A stretch of DNA of 64,000 nucleotides from Desulfoferrobacter suflitae (GTDB lineage Bacteria > Desulfobacterota > Syntrophobacteria > Syntrophobacterales > Syntrophobacteraceae). The notes below the pieces were generated by a model. It did not search any database. It saw only the letters and a program-made list of their open reading frames with translations, and was not told the DNA's origin. A program made the translations under genes and the position numbers. Shown piece by piece: positions 36,620 to 45,294 of this stretch. How positions within the stretch are numbered: position 1 is the first letter of the stretch; each line of letters starts with the position of its first letter. Location: assembly GCF_022603395.1 (NCBI RefSeq), contig NZ_JAIBKA010000006.1, positions 248,001-312,000 on the forward strand. The letters are read 5' to 3'.

Positions 36620-36694
36620 TGGTAGGCACGGGCGGTTTCGAACCGCCGACTTCTACCGCGTCAAGGTAGCGCTCTCCCCCTGAGCTACGTGCCT
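36620..36694 (-). tRNA. tRNA-Val (anticodon GAC)
   Basis: 75-nt tRNA on the complement. Acceptor AGGCACG pairs with CGTGCCT. The D-arm has AGCTCAGGGGGAGAGC. The anticodon stem CTACC/GGTAG encloses loop TTGACGC with anticodon GAC for GUC. The T-arm contains GGTTCGAAACC, and CCA is encoded. Confidence 0.95.
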
Positions 36695-36792
36695 CCAAAA
36701 GTTTCGAAGAGTCTATAACGAGGTAGCCGATTCATGTCAAGTAAAATGACGACGCCAGGCCCGCCCCGTAAAGCGTTGCCGAATGGTCCCAA

Positions 36793-37359
36793 TTACTCGT
36801 CCCTGAGGGGCACATGCTGGTTGTTGGTGCGCTTGGCATCCAGCAACTGGAATCCTTTGACGATGTATTGCATACCGCTGGCTACCGAAAAAAGGCCGGT
36901 CAGAAAAAACAAAACCAGATACGCCCAGCGCGGACCAGAAACATACGAGGAAGCCAACACCGCCAGTACCGTCATGAGCTGCACCAGTGTGGTGAGTTTG
37001 CTTATAATGGAAGGCTTGATTTCCACCCTGACATTGTGGAACAGCAGCGTCATCATGCCCAGCAAAATGATGACGTCTCGGCTCACGATGATCACTGCCA
37101 GCCAAATCGGCACGAGGTTTAGATATGCGAGCAATATGAAGGAACTGACCAGGAGGAGTTTGTCGGCTAATGGATCCAGATAGGCGCCAAGCTTGGTTTT
37201 CTGGTGAAAAAGGCGCGCGATCAAGCCGTCCAGCCCATCGGTCAGTCCTGCGATGAAGAAGACGAGCAGCGCACAATCGAGCCTTCCGGCGAGCAACAGC
37301 CACACGATCACCGGGGTGAGCAGGATGCGAATCAGTGTCAGAACGTTGGGAATGGTCAT
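36793..37359 (-). CDS. pgsA: CDP-alcohol phosphatidyltransferase, probably phosphatidylglycerophosphate synthase
   Basis: Inner-membrane enzyme of 188 residues with about five helices. The CDP-alcohol motif D-G-x2-A-R-x8-G-x3-D-x3-D is complete in TDGLDGLIARLFHQKTKLG followed by AYLDPLADK. MTIPNVLTLIRILLTPVIV is the typical PgsA N-terminus. Cardiolipin- or phosphatidylserine-synthase specificity is less likely by length and N-terminus. It follows the secreted-protein gene by 24 bp on the same strand. Confidence 0.88.
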   Translation of the reverse strand: MTIPNVLTLIRILLTPVIVWLLLAGRLDCALLVFFIAGLTDGLDGLIARLFHQKTKLGAYLDPLADKLLLVSSFILLAYLNLVPIWLAVIIVSRDVIILLGMMTLLFHNVRVEIKPSIISKLTTLVQLMTVLAVLASSYVSGPRWAYLVLFFLTGLFSVASGMQYIVKGFQLLDAKRTNNQHVPLRDE

Positions 37360-37383
37360 CTATGCAATCATCCTGGCGAGCCG

Positions 37384-38682
37384 CTAGAATTTTACAGGCC
37401 TCAGCTCCACAGACCGATTTTCGGGGGAATAGGAACCCAGTTGCATGCGCGTGCCGTCTCGCAGCAGTATTCCCTCCTGCAACAGGGTGAAAAACTCGGT
37501 TCCAAGTCCCTCCACCTGCACCTCAGCCAGATCCCGGCTTACCTGCAGTTTGTTGACCTGCAGCGAAGCGAATCGGTCTCTCAGGACTTGCTCCAACTCC
37601 TCCCAATAGAAGTACGGGTAATCGGCGCGAATGAGGACGGTCCAGACACCGCCCGGAGTCATCATCGTGGCAGGAGCAGGAACAGCCGCCGAGGAGGCCG
37701 CGCGCAGCAGGCGATCCAATTGAGGAACCAGCAGGTAGGCCATTTTTATTGCACCCTCCTGATAAGTGGCATTGCCCATGGGCATTTCTTTGCGGATTTC
37801 TCCTTTGGATTGACCGGAAGTGACATCGATGACTTGCAAAAACACCTCCACGGCCGGTCCCTGCCCGCTATCCTGCCGGACGGAAACGGTACCGGAAATG
37901 GCGCTCTGGGTACCCGACGAACCGGCCAGCGCGAGCAGTTGCGCCCTTGCCACATGGCCGGACGTGTCGAGCGCAAGCGACCCCCCTTGGGGAAAGTTCA
38001 ACAACCACGGATAATCCTGGGATTCCTGCAGCACACTCAACACAAAAAAACACCGGGAGTCCCCACTGCTTTCCGGTAGTATCCAGCTGCTGTCCCATTT
38101 CTCCGCAACCGCCCACAGCACCCTTTGCTCGGATGCCGGCATCGGCTGGCCGGTTTCCGACTGCACGGGGTACGGTTCGGGCGGAGGCGGGGGCGCAACT
38201 GACTCCCGGGGAGCGGCCGCTTCCTGTGGCTGCACGGTTTGTTCGGGTGCAGCGGGTGCCGCTTCGGAGACCGGCGCAGCAGTCAGCCCCAATTGCTCAA
38301 CGTCACGCTTGAGTGCGCTCATGGCAACATTCACCTGGCCGGTAATGCGATATAATCCCCCCGCAGGATTCTCCGAAAAAACTTGGTACGACTCGATATA
38401 ACGTTCAGGTTGCTTCAGGATTTTCGACTGGATGGCAGGGTAGTGGCTACCCATCTGGGAGGGGCTCAAAAGAGATGCCAAAGCCTGCGTTACTCCCTGC
38501 ACCATGAGGTCTTGCAGCGCCTCCTGCTGGCTCTTGGCAAGATCCTGCGCGTCATACACCGCCTGACCCTGACTGAAGAAGCCGCCGGTTTCAGCCGCCG
38601 CTGCGGGTAATGGCAAAATCCCAACGGCAACCAGTAGTACAAGTTTGAGCAGCAAATTCTTCCCTATGTTGAATCTGAGCAT
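37384..38682 (-). CDS. Exported protein of unknown function with proline-rich linker
   Basis: About 432 residues. It has a clear signal peptide (LLLKLVLLVAVGILPLPAAAAE). The N-terminal region (AVYDAQDLAKSQQEALQDL) looks like the start of DUF2066- or FlgT-like proteins that build tubular envelope structures. A Pro/Ala/Glu-rich linker (ESVAPPPPPEPYPVQ) separates it from a C-terminal half with VFLQVIDVTSGQSKGEIRKE. No catalytic motif is visible. ATG 38682 has GGGAGGAG upstream. It shares a transcript with pgsA. Function not assigned. Confidence 0.75.
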   Translation of the reverse strand: MLRFNIGKNLLLKLVLLVAVGILPLPAAAAETGGFFSQGQAVYDAQDLAKSQQEALQDLMVQGVTQALASLLSPSQMGSHYPAIQSKILKQPERYIESYQVFSENPAGGLYRITGQVNVAMSALKRDVEQLGLTAAPVSEAAPAAPEQTVQPQEAAAPRESVAPPPPPEPYPVQSETGQPMPASEQRVLWAVAEKWDSSWILPESSGDSRCFFVLSVLQESQDYPWLLNFPQGGSLALDTSGHVARAQLLALAGSSGTQSAISGTVSVRQDSGQGPAVEVFLQVIDVTSGQSKGEIRKEMPMGNATYQEGAIKMAYLLVPQLDRLLRAASSAAVPAPATMMTPGGVWTVLIRADYPYFYWEELEQVLRDRFASLQVNKLQVSRDLAEVQVEGLGTEFFTLLQEGILLRDGTRMQLGSYSPENRSVELRPVKF

Positions 38683-38851
38683 CGCTTCTGTTCTCCTCCC
38701 ACCGAACTCGGCAACTGCGCCCCTGACCGCCCGCCGCCTCGACCACATCGGGCATTCAAGGAGTGCCGATGTTTTCTGGAATGATTCTTTGTTTCAGGAG
38801 TACTATTTGGTATCATAGTCTCGATTGAAACAAAAGGAGAAAGAGGCACTT

Positions 38852-39100
38852 ATGATAGCCCTCGAGTGCACGATCAAACATTACCTTGTTCGTCCCAGGG
38901 ACATTTACCTCCTGCGTTTTATCCTGGAGGGGTACGACGGTTTGGCTGTGGTCACCACGCTCAATAGGGAATCCGGAATCGTCCAGATAAGTATCGCTCC
39001 GGGATGTGAAGACGAATTGGAGCAGATTTTGACGGCGGAGAATTCGGGGCTCGATGTGAAGCCGGTTAACGTCCGACGTGCATCTGTCCACCCGGTCTAA
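38852..39100 (+). CDS. DUF4911-type small protein
   Basis: About 82 residues beginning MIALECTIKHYLVRPRDIYL. The pattern YLLRFILEGYDGLAVVTTL and GIVQISIAPGCEDELEQIL agrees with DUF4911, a small family found mainly in Desulfobacterota, often near tRNA-modification or BFN-domain genes. Here miaB and a BFN-domain gene follow on the same strand. ATG 38852 is chosen; the frame also starts at TTG 38825. Function unknown. Confidence 0.75.
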   Translation: MIALECTIKHYLVRPRDIYLLRFILEGYDGLAVVTTLNRESGIVQISIAPGCEDELEQILTAENSGLDVKPVNVRRASVHPV

Positions 39101-39270
39101 TTTGCCTTGCAATGCTCCCGGGAATTGGCTAAGAAGGTAGCGTTCAGCACGATTCAGGCATGCTCCGGAATCACCCAGAAATGAACAAAGCGCTGTATTT
39201 CCCGAGCCGAACTTGCCATAAACCCGTCCAGTATCAGGACAATCGAAACTACCACAGCAGGAAGACTCGA

Positions 39271-40038
39271 ATGGATGAGACTCTCAAAAAATCCAGCGAC
39301 AGAGAGCGGAGTCATCATCGGCTGCAGGCTCTGCAAATCCGCACTTACCCGGCGGGCAAGGAGATTGTATCAGAGGGTGATGAACCGCTCTGTTTCTTTG
39401 TGGTCCTGAATGGTCAGGTGCGCCTCAGCACTAAAGGGAAGGCGATTTTGAACCTCGCGGATCAGGACATTTTTGGTCTGGAAAACATAGTGCTCAAGCA
39501 TTCCTGTTTTTACACGGCTACAGCCCTGAGCGAATCTAGAATTGCAGCCTATGGCCCGGAGGCACTGGATCACTTCATTCGTCGCAACCCACGCATGACC
39601 CGCAACATCCTCGCTTCGATTCTGCGGCAGCTGGCAAGAGTCACGCGCGACTCGGTGTGGTCGTCCGATTCGTTTTCCATCGAGGAGGTCGATGTCAGGT
39701 TTTTCCAGGATGGCGAGGTGATTATCGAAGAGGGCACCAGGAGTCGGGAGTTTTACAGATTGGTCTCGACTCAGGGTGGTTTAAGGGTTAGCATCAGAAA
39801 CGAAGAACTTCCCCCCATCGTCACACCCGGAGAGTTTTTCGGGGAGATAGCGGGGCTTTTGCATTTGCCGCGCCAGGCAACGGTAACGAGCATGGGGGAG
39901 AGCGTTGTGGAAAGATACGATCTGGAGAGCGTCGAATCGATCATAAGGGATTATCCGGAAATTGCCGTCCAGATGATGCGCACGCTGATATCGCGTTTGA
40001 TAGAGATGAATGTCCGATTGACTGAGAAAGATATCTAG
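39271..40038 (+). CDS. Protein with two cyclic-nucleotide-binding-like domains and no DNA-binding domain
   Basis: About 255 residues. Domain 1 (about 20-125) and domain 2 (about 135-250) both have the CNB beta-roll, with PAGKEIVSEGDEPLCFFVVL and FQDGEVIIEEGTRSREFYRL. Only the second keeps a phosphate-cassette-like FFGEIAGLLHLPRQATV, so it is the better candidate for ligand binding. The Crp/Fnr helix-turn-helix is absent, so it is not a classical regulator. It precedes miaB by eight bases and is probably co-transcribed. ATG 39271 has AGGA upstream. Confidence 0.82.
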   Translation: MDETLKKSSDRERSHHRLQALQIRTYPAGKEIVSEGDEPLCFFVVLNGQVRLSTKGKAILNLADQDIFGLENIVLKHSCFYTATALSESRIAAYGPEALDHFIRRNPRMTRNILASILRQLARVTRDSVWSSDSFSIEEVDVRFFQDGEVIIEEGTRSREFYRLVSTQGGLRVSIRNEELPPIVTPGEFFGEIAGLLHLPRQATVTSMGESVVERYDLESVESIIRDYPEIAVQMMRTLISRLIEMNVRLTEKDI

Positions 40039-40046
40039 CAGAGGCG

Positions 40047-41414
40047 ATGCAACAGCCTTTTTTGAAAACCGCTGATCCTGCCCGTTACCTGTTCGTTCAG
40101 ACATTTGGCTGTCAAATGAACGAATATGATTCGCTCCGCGTTCAGAGAATGTTGAGCCGGCGGGGGTACCTGCCTACATCGGATTTGCATGCGGCCGATG
40201 TGATCTTTCTCAATACCTGTTCTGTTCGCGAAAAGGCCGAACAGAAAGTCCATTCCTTTTTGGGACGGCTGCGGCGAGTTAAGGCACGCAACCCGCAAGT
40301 CAGGATCATCGTCGCGGGATGCGTGGCCCAGCAACTTGGCAAAAAGCTGCTGGAACGATTCGACTACGTGGATGTAGTGCTGGGAACAGGCGGTATTGAT
40401 TCCGTCGGGGAGCTGCTGGAACAGGTTCAAGACGACCATTGCCGGATCACGCACCTGCCCGACCGTCAGGAGGATGAAAACTGGCGCGCTCTCTTTCAGC
40501 AGCTGCCCTCCATACAAAGCGAAATTGTGGCCCCGGTGACGATCATGCAGGGATGCAACAACTTTTGCACCTACTGCATTGTCCCTCACGTCAGAGGCCG
40601 CGAGAGGAGCCGTCGGCCCAACGAGATCATCAGGGAAATTCAGTTGTTGGCTGCGGGCGGAGCGCGGGAGATTTTGCTGCTGGGACAAAATGTGAATTCT
40701 TACGGTAAGGGTCTGGCGGAAAAGACCTCTTTTGTAGATTTATTGCATCGCATTGGGAGCGAAACCGACATCGACAGAGTGCGTTTCACCACCTCCCATC
40801 CCAAGGATTTGAGCGACGCACTGGTAGCCTGTTTGGCGCAACTGCCGATCCTGTGCAAATACCTGCATTTGCCCGTGCAGGCCGGGTCTGATCGCATCCT
40901 GCAGAGGATGAACCGGGGTTACTCGGCGGACCGTTACCGTGAGCGCATTGACAGGTTGCGGCAGTGCTGCCCTGAAATGGGTTTGTCATCAGATGTCATG
41001 GTTGGTTTTCCGGGAGAGACCGAAGAAGACTTTGATGAGACCATGCGGCTCCTCAATGACATTCAATTTGACAATCTGTTTTCATTTGCTTATTCAGACC
41101 GCCCATATGCCGCGTCTTCCCATTTTCCCGACAAAGTGAGCAGGGAAGTCAAAGCACGGCGCCTGACTGAACTGCAGAGTCTGCAGGCGACCATAACTCT
41201 AAACAAGAACCAGGCGGAGGTCGGCTCCGTCCGAGAAGTTTTGGTGGAAGGTCCCAGCAGGAACGGTGAAGGGCAGATAACCGGCCGAACTCAGCAGAAC
41301 CGGATCGTGAACTTCACCGGCCCGCGGCATTTGCTTGGGAAAATAGTGCGGACCAAAATCACTGCCGCATTTTCTCATTCCCTTAAGGGTGAGTTGCTGA
41401 GCAAAGGGAGCTGA
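40047..41414 (+). CDS. miaB: tRNA-2-methylthio-N6-dimethylallyladenosine synthase (MiaB)
   Basis: Radical-SAM methylthiotransferase of 455 residues acting on A37 of tRNAs. The N-terminal UPF0004 domain holds the auxiliary cluster cysteines in TFGCQMNEYDS, NTCSVREKAEQK and VAGCVAQQ. The radical-SAM triad is MQGCNNFCTYCIVP. A C-terminal TRAM domain starts near REVLVEGPSRNGEGQ. SVREKAEQKVHSFLGRL is the MiaB-type rather than MtaB- or RimO-type signature. Confidence 0.95.
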   Translation: MQQPFLKTADPARYLFVQTFGCQMNEYDSLRVQRMLSRRGYLPTSDLHAADVIFLNTCSVREKAEQKVHSFLGRLRRVKARNPQVRIIVAGCVAQQLGKKLLERFDYVDVVLGTGGIDSVGELLEQVQDDHCRITHLPDRQEDENWRALFQQLPSIQSEIVAPVTIMQGCNNFCTYCIVPHVRGRERSRRPNEIIREIQLLAAGGAREILLLGQNVNSYGKGLAEKTSFVDLLHRIGSETDIDRVRFTTSHPKDLSDALVACLAQLPILCKYLHLPVQAGSDRILQRMNRGYSADRYRERIDRLRQCCPEMGLSSDVMVGFPGETEEDFDETMRLLNDIQFDNLFSFAYSDRPYAASSHFPDKVSREVKARRLTELQSLQATITLNKNQAEVGSVREVLVEGPSRNGEGQITGRTQQNRIVNFTGPRHLLGKIVRTKITAAFSHSLKGELLSKGS

Positions 41415-41534
41415 TTCGACAATCAGTCGGCGAAGCATTTCAGACGGCAGGACATACCGGCTTTAGAAAACTGGTCCAGCGGACCAGCTCTCAGTACCAG
41501 ACAGGTGGGCTGGAGTGGTTGCGAAGGAGGCGCC

Positions 41535-42032
41535 ATGTTTAGAGAAATGAAAGTGTCCGGACTGGTCATGGACCCCCAGACTAACACTCCGATTTTGATC
41601 CTCAAGGACCTCCGGGACGAAACCTCGCTCCCCATTTGGATCGGTCTGCTGGAAGCCACATCCATCGCCACTGAATTGGAAAAAATTCAATTTCCTCGTC
41701 CCATGACCCATGATCTGCTCAAGAACTGTTTTGATCACCTCAATGTGCAAGTCGAACGGATAGAAGTGTGCGATTTGAGGAACAACACTTATTTTGCCCT
41801 CATCTACCTCAAGAACAACGATCAAGTCAGCCCCATCGATGCCCGGCCAAGCGACGCGATTGCCATCGCTCTGCGTACCAACGCTCCCATCTATGTCAAA
41901 GAAGAAGTTCTGACCAAGTCGCAGAAGAACGATGCCACGCCGCGACCGATTTTGGATAAGGAAAACAAAGAAAAGTGGGCTGAAATTCTTGAACAGCTGG
42001 ACCCGGAAGATTTCAGCAAATACAAGATGTGA
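41535..42032 (+). CDS. Bifunctional nuclease (BFN/DUF151) domain protein
   Basis: About 165 residues. It starts MFREMKVSGLVMDPQTNTP and contains the family core LPIWIGLLEATSIATELE and SPIDARPSDAIAIALRTNAPIY. DUF151 proteins include plant bifunctional nucleases; the bacterial members are uncharacterised. ATG 41535 has AAGGAGG upstream. It lies between miaB and ade, spaced 120 and 17 bp. Confidence 0.9.
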   Translation: MFREMKVSGLVMDPQTNTPILILKDLRDETSLPIWIGLLEATSIATELEKIQFPRPMTHDLLKNCFDHLNVQVERIEVCDLRNNTYFALIYLKNNDQVSPIDARPSDAIAIALRTNAPIYVKEEVLTKSQKNDATPRPILDKENKEKWAEILEQLDPEDFSKYKM

Positions 42033-42049
42033 GGAGCGGGCATTCCGAC

Positions 42050-43789
42050 ATGAAATGGGACACTCAGAGTCTGGCAAGATTCATTGAGGCTGCTCAGGGA
42101 AAGCGGCCGGTAGATTTGTGCCTGCGCGGCTGCCAATTGGTCAATGTGTTGTCCGGACAAATCGAGAAGGTCGACCTGGCCGTGCAGGACGGACTGATTG
42201 CCGGCTGGGGCCGCTACCCGGCCCAGCGGACCATAGAAGCTGACGGAATGTATGTCTGCCCGGGATTTATTGATGGACATATTCACATTGAAAGCACCCT
42301 CTTGAGTCCTTCACAGTTTTGCGCCGCCGTCCTTCCCTGTGGAACGACCGCAGTGGTAGCGGACCCGCACGAAATTGCCAATGTCTTGGGACGAGAGGGA
42401 ATTCTCTTTTTTCTTAGTGCGACGGAGCAGCTCCCCCTCGACTTCTATTTCAATCTACCCAGTTGCGTGCCGGCAACCCCGCTGGAAACCTCGGGAGCGC
42501 ATCTGAGCGGCAGTGACCTCTATTCTCTCCTGCCTCATCCCAGGCTGCTGGGGCTGGCCGAAATGATGAATTTTCCGGGTGTGCTCGCGGGAATCCCGCA
42601 GGTTTTGGATAAACTAGTGCTTTTTCAAGAGGGGGTTGTGGATGGCCATTCACCCCAGCTGGACGGGCTGGCATTGAATGCTTACATCGGCACGGGGATC
42701 GCGTCCGACCACGAGTGCACGACCCTGTTGGAAGCCCGCGAAAAACTCTCCAAGGGCATGACTATCATGCTGCGCGAGGGGAGCCAATCCAGGGACCTGG
42801 CAACTCTAATGCCGGTGGTGGACGATCGAAGCTGGCCGCATTGCATGTTGGTCAGTGATGATTGCCATCCCGACGACCTGCTGCGACGGGGACACATGAA
42901 CCACATTGTCAACCGCGCCATGGGGCTGGGCATGGATCCGATCAGGGCACTCACACTGGCCACCTGGACTCCCGCTCATCACTTTGGGCTGAGACGGCGA
43001 GGCGCTCTGGCTCCCGGCTACAGAGCCGACTTCAGTCTCAGCCCGAGCCTGGCTCCCTGGAATCCGCTTCGGGTATTCAAAAACGGTACGGAAGTGGCGC
43101 AGGACGGCAAGCTGACACTCGATCCGGCCTCTTGGCAGGCACCCCGGCTGCCGGCCAGCCCGATGAAGTTGAAAAGAATGGCCGAGGAGGCGATCTTTGT
43201 ACCCAGGCAAGATGGAATGCTGCGGGTGATTCAGGTGCGGGAAGGAACCCTGCTCACGGGCAAGACTTTGGCAGCCCCGGCCACCTCGACGGACGGGGTC
43301 ACGGCCGATGTGGACCGCGACCTGTTGAAACTGGTGGTGTATAATCGCTACCTGCCGGACCAGCGCCCTTCCGTTGCCTTTGTCCAGGGGATCGGTCTGA
43401 AAAAGGGTGCCATCGCTACAACCGTGGCGCACGATTCCCACAACCTCATCGCGGTGGGAACCAGCGATGCAGCGATTGTAACCGTTGCCGAAGCGGTTCG
43501 AAAAAATGGAGGCGGCATGGCGGTCGGCAGCGAACATGGCGACGTCGAAGTGTTACCCCTTCCCATTGCCGGACTCATGTCCGACAAGCCCCTTATTGCG
43601 GTCGTGCAAAAACTGGAAAGTCTTAAGGCTAAGGCCAGAGCCTGGGGGTCTCCCCTGGACAACCCTTTTATGGCTCTATCCTTTTTGGCCCTGCCGGTCA
43701 TTCCGGAGCTCAAACTGACTGATTTGGGCCTCGTGGATGTGTCCTCGTTCTCACTGGTACCCTTGTTTGAATCGGCGGACAATTCTTGA
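42050..43789 (+). CDS. ade: Adenine deaminase
   Basis: Amidohydrolase of about 579 residues converting adenine to hypoxanthine. Metal-binding and active-site motifs are PGFIDGHIHIESTLLSP, VVADPHEIANVLG, DGHSPQLDGLALNAYI and the SDDCHPDDLL region. The C-terminal domain includes VAHDSHNLIAVGTSDA, typical of Ade. ATG 42050 (MKWDTQSLARF) is preferred over 42029. It belongs to purine salvage and complements the purQLN genes elsewhere in the window. Confidence 0.94.
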   Translation: MKWDTQSLARFIEAAQGKRPVDLCLRGCQLVNVLSGQIEKVDLAVQDGLIAGWGRYPAQRTIEADGMYVCPGFIDGHIHIESTLLSPSQFCAAVLPCGTTAVVADPHEIANVLGREGILFFLSATEQLPLDFYFNLPSCVPATPLETSGAHLSGSDLYSLLPHPRLLGLAEMMNFPGVLAGIPQVLDKLVLFQEGVVDGHSPQLDGLALNAYIGTGIASDHECTTLLEAREKLSKGMTIMLREGSQSRDLATLMPVVDDRSWPHCMLVSDDCHPDDLLRRGHMNHIVNRAMGLGMDPIRALTLATWTPAHHFGLRRRGALAPGYRADFSLSPSLAPWNPLRVFKNGTEVAQDGKLTLDPASWQAPRLPASPMKLKRMAEEAIFVPRQDGMLRVIQVREGTLLTGKTLAAPATSTDGVTADVDRDLLKLVVYNRYLPDQRPSVAFVQGIGLKKGAIATTVAHDSHNLIAVGTSDAAIVTVAEAVRKNGGGMAVGSEHGDVEVLPLPIAGLMSDKPLIAVVQKLESLKAKARAWGSPLDNPFMALSFLALPVIPELKLTDLGLVDVSSFSLVPLFESADNS

Positions 43790-43853
43790 GTGTTCGGGTA
43801 TCCGCACCCCTGAACCAACCCAATCTTACATCAACCTTTTACAGGAGGAACTT

Positions 43854-44315
43854 ATGTCTACGGTTTCATGCAGTTCAATGAACGATGTCGTCCAATTCGC
43901 CATTGAAAAAGAAGAGAAGGCAATGGATTTCTATCAGAAATGCGCCGATAGAGCAAAAAATCCGGGAATCAAGAAATTCTTTGAGGAAATGGCAGAGGAA
44001 GAGCAAAGACATAAGAAGCTGTTGCAGGATCTGGACCCTTCGGGGTTAGACAGCTTGAAACTGGAGAAGGTGGAAGACCTGCGCATCAGCGATTATCTGG
44101 TTGAAGTCCAGTTCAAAGAAGACATCACCTACCAGGAAGCATTGACGCTGGCAATGAAAAAAGAGGAAAAAGCCTACGAGTTTTACAATGCATGGAAAAA
44201 TAAGTGCATGCAGGAGAAAACCGCCAAGTTGTTTGAAATGCTGGCACAGGAAGAAATGAAACATAAGCGGAAGATAGAAACCGTTTATGATGAAGAGATA
44301 CTCACATGGGATTAA
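43854..44315 (+). CDS. Ferritin-like diiron protein (rubrerythrin-domain type)
   Basis: About 153 residues forming a four-helix bundle of two similar halves. Each carries diiron ligands: EKEEKAMDFYQ with MAEEEQRHKKLL, and KKEEKAYEFYN with MLAQEEMKHKRKIE (E...ExxH). The rubredoxin domain of true rubrerythrin is absent. Likely roles are peroxide reduction or iron handling under anaerobiosis. ATG 43854 has AGGAGGAACTT upstream. It is followed by an intrinsic terminator. Confidence 0.9.
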   Translation: MSTVSCSSMNDVVQFAIEKEEKAMDFYQKCADRAKNPGIKKFFEEMAEEEQRHKKLLQDLDPSGLDSLKLEKVEDLRISDYLVEVQFKEDITYQEALTLAMKKEEKAYEFYNAWKNKCMQEKTAKLFEMLAQEEMKHKRKIETVYDEEILTWD

Positions 44316-44370
44316 TTCGGCCGGCCTGGCCGAAGGAAAATATTTGACAACAGCGGATCCGGCCGGGTTC

Positions 44371-44436
44371 GGGCTGGCTCAAGTCCTCGACCTGAGCCAG
44401 CCCGCAGGCCATGCTCGCCAGCCTGCCGGTTTTTTC
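44371..44436 (+). terminator. Two-hairpin intrinsic terminator between convergent genes
   Basis: GGGCTGGCTCA (44371-44381) pairs with TGAGCCAGCCC (44393-44403). Directly after it GCAGGC (44404-44409) pairs with GCCTGC (44421-44426), followed by CGG and a run of six T. It ends the ferritin-like transcript just before the stop of the convergent Smr gene. Confidence 0.75.
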
Positions 44437-45189
44437 CTAGCGCGCCGGACACACCAATGGAGCCTTGCCCTTGTTGCGCCGCAGGAGCACGTAGAATGCG
44501 CCGGCACCGCCGTCCCAGGAGCGCGCCGAGGCGAAGGCGAGCACTAGAGGCTTGAGAGGAGCGCGGGTGAGCCAGGTCACCAGGTTGTGCTTGAGAACGG
44601 GCTCCTTGTCTTTGGAATTGAGGCCGCGGCCGGAGACGATCAGAACACAACGCCGCTTGCATGAAAAACTCGCAAACAGATAGTCGGTCACCAGTTCACG
44701 CGCCTGGTCACGATTGAACCCATGAAGATCCAGGCAGCCTTGATAACTGAAGTCACCGTTGCGAAGCTTCCTGAGAATTTCCGGGGAGAGCCCGACCACC
44801 GCACCATCGATGTATTCATCCGAATAGGTCAGCTCGAATTGGCCTTCCCCCGTTATTAAATCGACCAAATGCCCATACACTTCCAACTCCTCCTGCATCA
44901 AGAACCGCGGAGGAATCTTTGCCGGGCGACCAGCCGGCACCTTCTCACGGTACAGCTTGGCCAGTGGAACCACATCAGACATGGCCTCATGAAAGATCGC
45001 TTCCTCGCTGGAAATTGGCTGCACGGTTTTACTGCTTCCTCCCGGGTGCGCTACCGAAGCGAGCAGCGCTGATTTTCTCGCCAGGTGTTGATCTAACTGT
45101 TCAAAGGGGGTATAGAAACCCTGCAAAGAGCGGTTCTTTTTCGGCGGCCGATGTTTGGAATGTGCTGGTTTTTTTTTCTTGCCCGGCAT
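44437..45189 (-). CDS. Smr (small MutS-related) domain protein
   Basis: 250 residues. The N-terminus is very basic (MPGKKKKPAHSKHRPPKKNR). The C-terminal Smr domain carries CLDLHGFNRDQARELV and VSGRGLNS, matching the L-D-x-H-G and (H)G-x-G motifs, with a weaker GRG than usual. Smr domains nick DNA or RNA. The layout resembles YdaL/SmrA-like free-standing proteins. It is convergent with the ferritin-like gene and divergent from rnd. Confidence 0.88.
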   Translation of the reverse strand: MPGKKKKPAHSKHRPPKKNRSLQGFYTPFEQLDQHLARKSALLASVAHPGGSSKTVQPISSEEAIFHEAMSDVVPLAKLYREKVPAGRPAKIPPRFLMQEELEVYGHLVDLITGEGQFELTYSDEYIDGAVVGLSPEILRKLRNGDFSYQGCLDLHGFNRDQARELVTDYLFASFSCKRRCVLIVSGRGLNSKDKEPVLKHNLVTWLTRAPLKPLVLAFASARSWDGGAGAFYVLLRRNKGKAPLVCPAR

Positions 45190-45294
45190 TGTGACGCCTC
45201 AATCGCTGGAGGAGCTGCTCGGCTGGTAAATGCTGAATTCTCTATCAGGCTACATCTACTGATATCACAAGTCAGGAGCCCGGGAAACCCTCTG

